Shown here: piece after piece, positions 33,762-41,301 of the stretch | Layout of the letters: each line of letters starts with the position of its first letter | How positions within the stretch are numbered: position 1 is the first letter of the stretch | Virus record (IMG/VR): IMGVR_UViG_3300033141_000720 | Location: 1-51,112 of that record | DNA length: 51,112 nt | Reading direction: 5' to 3' (one strand) | Origin: a virus | Notes under the pieces: model-generated | Told to the model about the DNA's origin: nothing | Database searches by the model: none | Seen by the model: only the letters and a program-made list of their open reading frames with translations | Translations under genes and position numbers: made by a program

Positions 33762-34880
33762 ATGAGCGTATTTAAAAAGAATAAAAAAGCAGCTACTAAG
33801 CGCAAAATGTTTCTTGATGGTGGAGTAGACATTCAGCGTTACGATGATTTAAAGTACAAGCAAATTGATAAGATGACTGAGCGACAGCTTGGTTTCTTTT
33901 GGCAGCCAAGTGAAGTTGACCTTAGTCGCGACAGTAAAGACTTTAAAGAACTTTCGGCGTCAGAACAACATATCTTTACGTCAAACCTTAAGCGTCAAAT
34001 ACTTCTTGACAGTGTTCAAGGGAGAGCACCGTCACTTACATTGCTACCACTTGTAAGTATTCCAGAACTTGAAAACTGGTTAACTAAATGGACAGAAAAT
34101 GAATCATTACATAGTAGGAGTTACACTCATATCATCCGCAATATTTACCCTGACCCCGCGGTTGTTTTTGATCACTTGTTGGATATTAAAGAGATCGTTG
34201 ATTGTGCAGGAGCGGTTACTAAGTACTACGATGGATTACATACTGCGGCACTGGAATGGCAACTACTGGGGCCAGGAACTCATACTGTTAACGGTAAAAA
34301 GATCGTTGTGGATGAGTATGAGATTAAGAAAAAGATTTGGTTGGCAATAAACAGCATTAACGTACTTGAAGGCATCCGCTTTTATGTATCGTTTGCATGT
34401 AGTTGGGCATTTGCTGAACTAAAACAAATGGAAGGCAATGCAAAAGAAATTAAGTTAATATGTCGAGACGAAAATTTACATTTAGGTTTTACCCAGACCA
34501 TGCTTAAACTTCTACCAAAGGACGATAAGGCCTTTGTTAAGATTAAAAAGGAATGCTTCGATGAGGTAAGGCAAATGTTCATTGATGCGGTCGAACAAGA
34601 GATTGAATGGGCAGATTACTTATTTAAAGATGGATCAATGATTGGTTTGAACAAGGAACTTCTTACCGATTATGTCCATTGGATTGCAAACAAGCGTATG
34701 CATAGCTTAGGAATTGATTGTCCTTACAAAGGCGGCACCAATCCTCTGCCGTGGACTCAAAAGTGGATTGCTGGTGGTGACGTACAAGTAGCACCGCAGG
34801 AAGTACAGCTTTCGAGTTATATTGTAGGTGGAACCAAACAAGATGTAAATAACGATACGTTCAAAGGATTTGACCTTTAA
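33762..34880 (+). CDS. nrdB: Ribonucleoside-diphosphate reductase, small subunit NrdB
   Basis: 372 aa, class I beta subunit (E. coli NrdB 376 aa). It holds the di-iron centre and tyrosyl radical. Iron-ligand motifs: TENESLHSRSYTHI (ExxH) and CRDENLHLGFTQ (ExxH), with the EGIRFYVSFACSWAF helix between. The C-terminal tail is the peptide that docks on NrdA. The ATG at 33762 is chosen over a GTG at 33741; the stop of nrdA is one base upstream. A CCTAAGAT inverted repeat follows the stop. Confidence 0.95.
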   Translation: MSVFKKNKKAATKRKMFLDGGVDIQRYDDLKYKQIDKMTERQLGFFWQPSEVDLSRDSKDFKELSASEQHIFTSNLKRQILLDSVQGRAPSLTLLPLVSIPELENWLTKWTENESLHSRSYTHIIRNIYPDPAVVFDHLLDIKEIVDCAGAVTKYYDGLHTAALEWQLLGPGTHTVNGKKIVVDEYEIKKKIWLAINSINVLEGIRFYVSFACSWAFAELKQMEGNAKEIKLICRDENLHLGFTQTMLKLLPKDDKAFVKIKKECFDEVRQMFIDAVEQEIEWADYLFKDGSMIGLNKELLTDYVHWIANKRMHSLGIDCPYKGGTNPLPWTQKWIAGGDVQVAPQEVQLSSYIVGGTKQDVNNDTFKGFDL

Positions 34881-34899
34881 CCTAAGATTATTATATAAT
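34870..34899 (+). promoter_or_regulatory. Sigma70-like promoter after nrdB
   Basis: TTGACC (34870-34875), an 18-base spacer, then TATAAT (34894-34899), overlapping the nrdB stop. It precedes the small gene at 34920 and glutaredoxin. Confidence 0.6.
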
Positions 34900-34909
34900 A
34901 CATCTTAGG
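34881..34909 (+). repeat. Inverted repeat spanning the -10 and ribosome site
   Basis: CCTAAGAT (34881-34888) and ATCTTAGG (34902-34909) are perfect reverse complements separated by 13 bases holding the TATAAT. The right arm overlaps the AGGAG ribosome site. It could be a repressor operator or an RNA hairpin that hides the ribosome site. Confidence 0.7.
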
Positions 34910-34919
34910 AGAATATATT

Positions 34920-35144
34920 ATGGCATGTAGCGGACCAAGTAAAGAATTTTCAGTAATCAAATCGCAAGACGCATTTGATGAGATTATGCAGTTATTAAAG
35001 GATAAGTATCAAGTTGAACGCCCAGAGATGATTAACAATATTGGCATCTACAAGAAATGGCAAGACGAGTGGGACGCAGACGAAGATAAATTTAGGGAGT
35101 TGCTGGCAGAACTATTTTGGCATAGTGACGCTGCCAGTTTTTAA
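34920..35144 (+). CDS. Conserved MACSGPSKE small protein
   Basis: 74 aa, helical. The opening MACSGPSKEFSV and AFDEIMQLLKDKYQV match a conserved protein of T4-like cyanophages that I recall near nrd genes; function unknown. The ribosome site AGGAG sits 8 bases upstream inside the inverted repeat. A link to nucleotide metabolism is suggested only by location. Confidence 0.75.
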   Translation: MACSGPSKEFSVIKSQDAFDEIMQLLKDKYQVERPEMINNIGIYKKWQDEWDADEDKFRELLAELFWHSDAASF

Positions 35145-35170
35145 CATAACAATAATAAACGGGGATTAAG

Positions 35171-35431
35171 ATGATTAAGGTTTTTAGTAAGGAAGGCTGT
35201 CCACAATGTGATCGAGCCAAAGCGTTATTAACGCGACACGGATTTATATACGATGAAGTACGTATTGATGAAAATGAAGAAGCTCGTGAGTTTGTAATAA
35301 GCGAAGGGCATCGTTCAGTACCTCAGTTATACGTAAACGAGTCATTGCTTGTTGAGGGCGGATTTACTGGCTTAAAGGAATTGACTATTAAACAAATACA
35401 ACAGAGGATAAACGAGATTAATGGAAATTAA
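35171..35431 (+). CDS. nrdC: Glutaredoxin
   Basis: 86 aa, the size of a dithiol glutaredoxin. The active site is C10-P-Q-C13, with the cis-Pro SVPQLYV and a GGFTGLKEL end. It can deliver electrons to NrdA, as T4 NrdC does. GGGG/GGGATT upstream supplies a ribosome site. It overlaps the next gene by 11 bases and lies in the nrd operon region. Confidence 0.92.
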   Translation: MIKVFSKEGCPQCDRAKALLTRHGFIYDEVRIDENEEAREFVISEGHRSVPQLYVNESLLVEGGFTGLKELTIKQIQQRINEINGN

Positions 35432-35726
35432 GAAAGATGAAATTTACGCAATTAAACTAACTTGCGGACAAGAAGTAGTAGCTAGGATTACTGAAATAAC
35501 TGATGACGGTTACACTTTAGAAGCACCACTAACAATTGGGCAAGGTAATAAAGGCATGGAATTCTTGCCTGTTATGTTCACAGCAGAGTTCGGAAAGCCA
35601 GCTGTAATGAAACATATTGGTATAGCAATGATACTACCATGTCGCGAAGATGTTAAAGAAGCATGGGAAGCGTCAGTTGATCCAAAGAAAATTGTTACAC
35701 CAAAAAAGCAAATTATCACTGGATAA
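35421..35726 (+). CDS. Small beta-barrel (Sm-like?) protein
   Basis: 101 aa. Strand pattern EIYAIKLTCGQEVVARITEI, YTLEAPLTIGQG and PVMKHIGIAMILPCREDV-type segments suggests an Sm/LSm-like or SH3 barrel, which in phages may bind RNA or protein. This is a weak fold guess. Its stop TAA lies in the late octamer GATAAATA. Confidence 0.55.
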   Translation: MEIKKDEIYAIKLTCGQEVVARITEITDDGYTLEAPLTIGQGNKGMEFLPVMFTAEFGKPAVMKHIGIAMILPCREDVKEAWEASVDPKKIVTPKKQIITG

Positions 35727-35729
35727 ATA
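35722..35729 (+). promoter_or_regulatory. T4-late-like octamer GATAAATA, leaderless geometry
   Basis: One mismatch to TATAAATA, includes the stop TAA of the upstream gene (35724-35726), and ends six bases before the ATG at 35735, which puts the expected late +1 on the A of the start codon. Confidence 0.65.
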
Positions 35730-35734
35730 CATAC

Positions 35735-36022
35735 ATGCCAAAAGTAGTTAGGAAGGGAGATGTTAATGCAGCAGGAGGAGTCGCCCTGGGCGGCGCTGGA
35801 ACTGTAAAAGCTGAAGGTAGTGCAGTAATGCTACCTGGAGCGTCTGTGACGCCACATCCGTGTTGGCCAAACAAAGGTTGTTCTGCTCATGCTAGTGCAA
35901 CCACAAAAGGCGGTAGCTCTACAGTTAAATGCGAAGGTAAGCCCATTATCCATACCGGCGACATTGATACCTGCGGGCATGGCCGGGCATCTGGCGCTGG
36001 CACTGTTAGCGTAGGCGGATAA
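35735..36022 (+). CDS. 5.4: PAAR-repeat spike tip protein
   Basis: 95 aa. A PAAR fold, the sharp tip of contractile tails (T4 gp5.4): GDVNAAGGVALGGAGTVKAEG, PHPCWPNKGCSAHASAT, then IIHTGDIDTCGHGRASGAG. His and Cys at the end can bind the tip metal. It is followed at once by a large structural protein, as in other contractile-tail phages. Confidence 0.92.
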   Translation: MPKVVRKGDVNAAGGVALGGAGTVKAEGSAVMLPGASVTPHPCWPNKGCSAHASATTKGGSSTVKCEGKPIIHTGDIDTCGHGRASGAGTVSVGG

Positions 36023-36023
36023 T

Positions 36024-37967
36024 ATGCCCGGTTCTCTAACTCCTTTAATAATGATGGCAGGCGAAGGGTTGATTGCAGACGCAGGTCTAGTAATTAATCC
36101 TAATCTGGATACTAGCTTATATACTAGCCAGCCAATCGTAGTTGATTTTAAGACAACAATCGCCGCATTTGAGGGTGATCTATTTGAACCAGCAGAAGAA
36201 GATCCGTTTAATCCAGGCGAGACACTCTTCGGCACCGGCAACCCAAGTGGTATATCTCCTAGTCTTGCCGAGCAATTTGTTCATTCAATGGATGATACAT
36301 TACCGTTCTTAACTAATGTGAATCCAGCAGCTACAAATGTTAGCACACGATATTATGATGCGTTTCTTGCTAACCACCTAACTAACATATTTCCATCTAG
36401 TGGACGATACGTACAGTATCTACAAATTGCAATGGGGCAAAAAGACACAGCAAACCAATATATAAATAGCGCAGTCAACGGTGCTAATTTATCCAAACAA
36501 ACCTTTACCACTATGGATGCATTGATGACTGGCAATCTTACAGCAGTTAGCAGAGATGTAAATACGTGGGGCTTGGACCTACTTAAGACAGGTAGTTTGT
36601 TTGACTTTGCAAAAATAGATAATATTGGCACACCACAATCATTAGTAGAAGCACTAATGAGAACAAACATGCTATCAACAATAGCAGACGAATTAGAAGC
36701 ACAGGGCGTTGATGTATTTGACATAAAGAAAGCAATTAACAACGAGCCTGATATAACATTGCAACCAACCGCACAGAAACGTTGTTATGATGCATTTACA
36801 CAAGTCACCGGAGAACAGTTAGAAGAAATTCTATTTGTCTTAGGAGTAGAAACAATTGGTATCACAGCATTGTCAGACTTATTAGATTTAACTAAAGTGT
36901 TTCCAAATAGTTTCTTTACAATTACATCACCAAACCACGGTACACCAGAAAACATTTATATTACCCCCGAGGGTGAAATTGCATTGTGGGTGCTGAAACT
37001 AAACACACCTGCAACAGTTTACATGCCTGGAGACTTAGCCAGAACAAACTATGTGTTTACGATTGCACTGGGCCAAATAAAAGGCATTATTAATTCAACG
37101 CCAGAAAATATTGGAACACAAGCATCTACTATCGAAGGGAATGATGGACTATCAGCAACAGGTAGTTTAGCAGAGGCACTACCAGCCGCGACAACAGCGT
37201 TCTTTAAAAGCTCAATGGGCGGTGGCACAGGTCCCGACACTACATTTTACCTAACCGACCTTGCAGGTTCGCCGGCGGGCATTCCTCATGTTAATAATAT
37301 TACAACCATGAATGATGTTATTGAACAGTTTCAAAATAACGGCGACCTAGATGATATAGCAGAGATATTTCTTGTTATGCGTAACGTTATAGCTGGTGTT
37401 TACACTGTGCAAGATGATCCTCCAATGGATCCACCAGAAGAATATGACGCAACGTTCTCTATTGTTATTCCTAATCCGTTGCCTGCTGAAGGAACGCATC
37501 GAAATAAAAATGCAGCATTGAGCGCACTGATGCGTGAATTAACAACAGCTAGTGAAGATTTAATAGCAGCATATCCAACAGAAACAGAAAATGCTACCGC
37601 AGCATTTACCGGTTCAGTTAATGGTATCATAATAGAACTAGAACAACTTTGGGATGCTGAATTAAAATTTCAAACCACGTATCTTCCAGAGTTTGAAACA
37701 AACGATCCGTTACAGAACGGTATGCCAAGAAACAAAAAGACCATCTTGGGCTTTGCAGAAAACTTACATTCACATGGAAAGAAAACAAGCAAAGGTGATA
37801 TTGTAGAAATATTAGAAGCAATGGCAACAGATACACAATCTGGCAATGCAATAATTGCGGCCATGCGCGAAGGCAGAAATTTATCAAAACTATCTGAAGC
37901 TGGAGTATCATCTGATAATCTTATTGACGATCAGAATTCAGTTATCGAACCAGGTAATATATCCTAA
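36024..37967 (+). CDS. Large virion structural protein next to PAAR (baseplate-type)
   Basis: 647 aa. It contains LDLTKVFPNSFFTITSP, which I recall from baseplate-associated proteins of cyanophages, and many turn-rich regions without enzyme motifs. Helical segment in the middle (LVEALMRTNMLSTIADELEA). An Ala-rich C-terminal part (AALSALMRELTTASEDLIAA-type). It directly follows PAAR, so a baseplate hub or tail-tip role is probable. The next gene begins 10 bases downstream with a good AAGGAG site. Confidence 0.72.
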   Translation: MPGSLTPLIMMAGEGLIADAGLVINPNLDTSLYTSQPIVVDFKTTIAAFEGDLFEPAEEDPFNPGETLFGTGNPSGISPSLAEQFVHSMDDTLPFLTNVNPAATNVSTRYYDAFLANHLTNIFPSSGRYVQYLQIAMGQKDTANQYINSAVNGANLSKQTFTTMDALMTGNLTAVSRDVNTWGLDLLKTGSLFDFAKIDNIGTPQSLVEALMRTNMLSTIADELEAQGVDVFDIKKAINNEPDITLQPTAQKRCYDAFTQVTGEQLEEILFVLGVETIGITALSDLLDLTKVFPNSFFTITSPNHGTPENIYITPEGEIALWVLKLNTPATVYMPGDLARTNYVFTIALGQIKGIINSTPENIGTQASTIEGNDGLSATGSLAEALPAATTAFFKSSMGGGTGPDTTFYLTDLAGSPAGIPHVNNITTMNDVIEQFQNNGDLDDIAEIFLVMRNVIAGVYTVQDDPPMDPPEEYDATFSIVIPNPLPAEGTHRNKNAALSALMRELTTASEDLIAAYPTETENATAAFTGSVNGIIIELEQLWDAELKFQTTYLPEFETNDPLQNGMPRNKKTILGFAENLHSHGKKTSKGDIVEILEAMATDTQSGNAIIAAMREGRNLSKLSEAGVSSDNLIDDQNSVIEPGNIS

Positions 37968-37977
37968 GGAGAAAACA

Positions 37978-38379
37978 ATGTTTAAGAAATACATGAAGAA
38001 ACTCTTGGCGGCCTATCATGTGGCAATCACAGGAGCAATAACAGCGTACCAATATGTCGTAGTTCGCCTGGCAAAAAACATGCCACTAACAAATGACGAG
38101 ATTTTTGACTACAGAGTAGACGTAGCATCGGGCAAATTAACTTACCTAAAGCCGGGTCTTTCAGAAGCTAACAAATTAATCCATTTACTTGGATTAAGTG
38201 TGGGATTCGACAAATCAGGCAAATTCTGGTGGGCAGAAGACGAAAATGGCGAGTATATGCGTGGTAAGAGTCTGGAAGAGGTTGTTCTTTTGATCGCAGT
38301 AGTATATAATAGTGAGCATATAAACAATTTCAAACCGGAGTATGAGCTAGATGCCACAGAATTGGATACACAAACTTAA
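37978..38379 (+). CDS. Small protein with hydrophobic N-terminus
   Basis: 133 aa. The start ATG has TAAGGAGAA 8 bases upstream. Residues 8-31 are a hydrophobic stretch (LLAAYHVAITGAITAYQYVV), perhaps a membrane anchor or amphipathic helix. The rest is charged and ends acidic. Function unknown. It overlaps the DNA ligase start by 29 bases. Confidence 0.6.
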   Translation: MFKKYMKKLLAAYHVAITGAITAYQYVVVRLAKNMPLTNDEIFDYRVDVASGKLTYLKPGLSEANKLIHLLGLSVGFDKSGKFWWAEDENGEYMRGKSLEEVVLLIAVVYNSEHINNFKPEYELDATELDTQT

Positions 38380-39727
38380 CGAATCAAACAGCAAATTACA
38401 CAAACTTGATGTAATTGAACAAGCACTCGAAGCCGCTAATATAGGTGCTGAGGATGCCAAGCAGTTTTTAACACTTGCCTGGTTTGCTTACAATCCCTTC
38501 GAAGTGTTCAACGTAAAAAAGATCCAACACACAAATGGTATAACAAGTGAAGATAATGATATTTCATTGTTTATCCAGATGTTGGGCGATTTAAAAAGTC
38601 GCAAAGTAACAGGTAATAAAGCCGCAGCATATATTGAAAGGGTGAGCATGAATTTCAATAGTGATTTATGGAACAGTTTACTTCGTCCAGTCATACTTAA
38701 AGACCTTCGCATTGGCGCAACAATAAAATCATTTAACAAAGTTCTCAAAGGAACGAAATACGAAATTCCAGTATTTGATTGTCAGCTTGCAGTTGACTCT
38801 AAGAAGCACCCAAAGAAACTTGTAGGTAAGAAAATACTTGAGCCTAAGTTAGATGGTGTTCGTGCTCTGGCAATAGTTGATAGATCATTTCCTGAACAAA
38901 CAAAAGTTACCATTTACAGCCGCAATGGCAAACCACTTAATAACTTTCCACACATTGAAGACCAACTCAGAGAATGTTTAAAAGTACATGAAGCATCCGC
39001 ACCGTGGAACGAAAACAGAATGGAACAATTTGTGTTTGATGGTGAAATTGTAAGTGAAAACTTTCAAGCACTAATGAAGCAAGCACAACGCAAAACAGAT
39101 ATTGACACTAGCGATTCCGTGTTTACTATTTTTGATGTTATTCCACTTGTTAATTTTAACAAGGGCAAATGGAGCATGCCACAAGAAAAACGTAGCAAGG
39201 ATTGGCTCGGTACCATTAAGGATCGTGTAAATACAAATTGTCCTAGCTTACATATAATCAGCGGGATCGACGTTGACCTTGACACAGCCGAGGGCCGCGA
39301 CATTATGCAACGCTTTGGCGAAGATCAAGTTGCAATGGGTTATGAAGGCATTATGATTAAAAGCGTTGATGCGCCTTATACATGCAAGCGCCGCACAGAT
39401 TGGATGAAATGGAAACCAACTATTACCGTAGATTTAAAAATTGTTGGATTTGAGCTTGGCAAGGAAGGTGGCAAGAACGAACATAGACTTGGCGCACTTG
39501 TATGTGAAGGCATTGATGGTGGCAAGTTCATCCAAGTTAATGCAGGCGGTGGGTACACTGATAAACAACGCGATGATTTCTGGGAACAACAAGATGACTT
39601 ACTGGGTCACATTGTAGAAATTGAAGCTGATTGTTTAACACTAAGTGAAAACTCAGACGATGTATATAGCTTACGTTTTCCGCGATTCAAACGCTTCCGA
39701 GGCTTCGAAGTTGATGAAAAGATTTGA
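38351..39727 (+). CDS. 30: ATP-dependent DNA ligase, gp30-like
   Basis: 458 aa (T4 gp30 is 487 aa). It seals nicks in dsDNA, chiefly Okazaki fragments. The adenylated Lys lies in EPKLDGVRAL (K166, motif I). Motif III is FVFDGEIV, motif IV YEGIMIKSVDAPY, and motif V TDWMKWKPT. A C-terminal OB fold with the GGYTDKQRDDFWE region follows. The N-terminal helical domain is T4-type. Its TGA overlaps the TTG start of the next gene. Confidence 0.93.
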   Translation: MPQNWIHKLNESNSKLHKLDVIEQALEAANIGAEDAKQFLTLAWFAYNPFEVFNVKKIQHTNGITSEDNDISLFIQMLGDLKSRKVTGNKAAAYIERVSMNFNSDLWNSLLRPVILKDLRIGATIKSFNKVLKGTKYEIPVFDCQLAVDSKKHPKKLVGKKILEPKLDGVRALAIVDRSFPEQTKVTIYSRNGKPLNNFPHIEDQLRECLKVHEASAPWNENRMEQFVFDGEIVSENFQALMKQAQRKTDIDTSDSVFTIFDVIPLVNFNKGKWSMPQEKRSKDWLGTIKDRVNTNCPSLHIISGIDVDLDTAEGRDIMQRFGEDQVAMGYEGIMIKSVDAPYTCKRRTDWMKWKPTITVDLKIVGFELGKEGGKNEHRLGALVCEGIDGGKFIQVNAGGGYTDKQRDDFWEQQDDLLGHIVEIEADCLTLSENSDDVYSLRFPRFKRFRGFEVDEKI

Positions 39728-40569
39728 TAGCTCATACTCTAATAGATTTTGATAGCGGGCAACACGGGCATTTTCTTGAATATGTAATTAGTACTTATAT
39801 TTTTAATCAACGCCCAGTCCCACTTAGTGAATTGTTTGATGCTGTTGGATCGTGTGACGGCTTTAATCTTGATATTGAATACAGGAAAAATAGATCGGTT
39901 CGTTGCGGTCATTTTTCATTTTATTATCACACAGGGGAACACCCCTACCCTAAGGTAGATCAAATAATTTATATTAAGCAACCCGACGATCTTGGACACG
40001 AGTTTATCTTAATGGTAAACGCATTTCACAAAGCGGGATTCGTTACAAATAATTTTCAAGATACTACACACGAACATATATCCAATGTACTCGAAGTAAC
40101 AGATTTAAGAACAGCGTGGGAAGATCGACTTGCTGTTAGTTTTAAAAGTCGCCAAGGGGGTACTAGTTGTTCCTTTCCGGGCGAAATTTATAATTTCGAT
40201 TATCGAACATTTTTTAGTTTACCTAAATTTATGATTGAACTTAGGAGAGTGGCAAAATTTCTAAATAGAAGTTTTCAATATGATGAATCATTGATTGTCC
40301 TCTGGGAAGATTTTATGGCACAGAATCAAGGATACACATTGTATAGTGTAGCTGATCGGTTATTAAATAAGATTGCTTTAGGTGAATCAGATGAGATACC
40401 AAATGAATGGAAAATACATGCATATCTAAATGTACAATTAGGAAGGATGTATAATGTTTACGAGTGTGATCTTTTAAACGACCCTGATTCTTATCCAACA
40501 GATACAAAAGAAGTACATGACATAATAATGAAATCCGTAAAGGAAGCGATTGCATCAACAGTTTACTAA
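39724..40569 (+). CDS. Glycine-loop protein, large form, TTG start
   Basis: 281 aa from a TTG that overlaps the ligase stop (TTGA). It opens HTLIDFDSGQHGHFLEYVIS, the same strand-loop-helix plan as the glycine-loop genes at 1969, 2526, 11574 and 28592. Later segments VDQIIYIKQPDD and FHKAGFVTNNF show alternating strands and helices. I recall similar cyanophage proteins of unknown function. A sulfotransferase-like fold is possible but not shown. Confidence 0.6.
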   Translation: MIAHTLIDFDSGQHGHFLEYVISTYIFNQRPVPLSELFDAVGSCDGFNLDIEYRKNRSVRCGHFSFYYHTGEHPYPKVDQIIYIKQPDDLGHEFILMVNAFHKAGFVTNNFQDTTHEHISNVLEVTDLRTAWEDRLAVSFKSRQGGTSCSFPGEIYNFDYRTFFSLPKFMIELRRVAKFLNRSFQYDESLIVLWEDFMAQNQGYTLYSVADRLLNKIALGESDEIPNEWKIHAYLNVQLGRMYNVYECDLLNDPDSYPTDTKEVHDIIMKSVKEAIASTVY

Positions 40570-40593
40570 TGCATAACCAAATTGGAGACATCC

Positions 40594-41292
40594 ATGTTAC
40601 ACCCAAAACAACAACTCATAAAAGATGCATACGGCAAAGTGCCAGAGACCTTAGCGGAAATTGCAGAGGCTTGTATTGCGGTAATTAACAGAACCGATCC
40701 GGTCGTTGGTTTTGCATGGGAACTAAAGTATTCACCTGAGGTCGGTAATTCACATTATGCACCAATTGCAGGCCACACAAATTGGGGAGGCAGAAACCCA
40801 GCAGCAAAAGGTGTGCGGAGTTATCCAGGCTTTTTTGGCCGCGTATGGATTCGATATGCTGATCATTGCAATGATTCATTTGGTGAATCGGGCAATTTTG
40901 CAAAAACGTTAACATGGCCTGGCAGCGGTGGCTATGGCGCGTATGACGGACTTTGGCAACCTATTGCACATGCAGCATACCAAACAGATGGCCATAATAG
41001 AGGTGAGAGTTATCCAGAACTTAGATTATTCAGTTGGGATTATCGCTTATTCCTAACAGACTTTCCAGGGTATGAAGAAGAATTTAACAGATTGCTAGAT
41101 GAGTTTAATCAGGAAGCTGAGTGGGATTTACTTAAAGGTCGTAATTTTAATTCATCCTTTGCAGTGTCTCACAGATTTAAGTGGGAAGATCCTACAGTTA
41201 AAGCAGCTGATGATGCATTTATTGAGTACTATAAACAAATGCAGGAGATGGACCCAAAGAACAATCCACGACACGAAACGGTAGAACCATAA
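40594..41292 (+). CDS. Hypothetical protein
   Basis: 232 aa. GGAG lies 7 bases before the ATG. Blocks HYAPIAGHTNWGGRNPAAK, PGFFGRVWIRYADH and GSGGYGAYDGLWQPI are distinctive but not linked to a known activity by eye. Soluble, no signal peptide. Its stop overlaps the late octamer CATAAATA. Confidence 0.62.
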   Translation: MLHPKQQLIKDAYGKVPETLAEIAEACIAVINRTDPVVGFAWELKYSPEVGNSHYAPIAGHTNWGGRNPAAKGVRSYPGFFGRVWIRYADHCNDSFGESGNFAKTLTWPGSGGYGAYDGLWQPIAHAAYQTDGHNRGESYPELRLFSWDYRLFLTDFPGYEEEFNRLLDEFNQEAEWDLLKGRNFNSSFAVSHRFKWEDPTVKAADDAFIEYYKQMQEMDPKNNPRHETVEP

Positions 41293-41295
41293 ATA
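41288..41295 (+). promoter_or_regulatory. T4-late-like octamer CATAAATA, leaderless geometry
   Basis: One mismatch to TATAAATA, includes the upstream stop TAA (41290-41292), and ends seven bases before the ATG at 41302, so the expected +1 is within one base of the start codon. Confidence 0.6.
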
Positions 41296-41301
41296 CACTA
41301 T

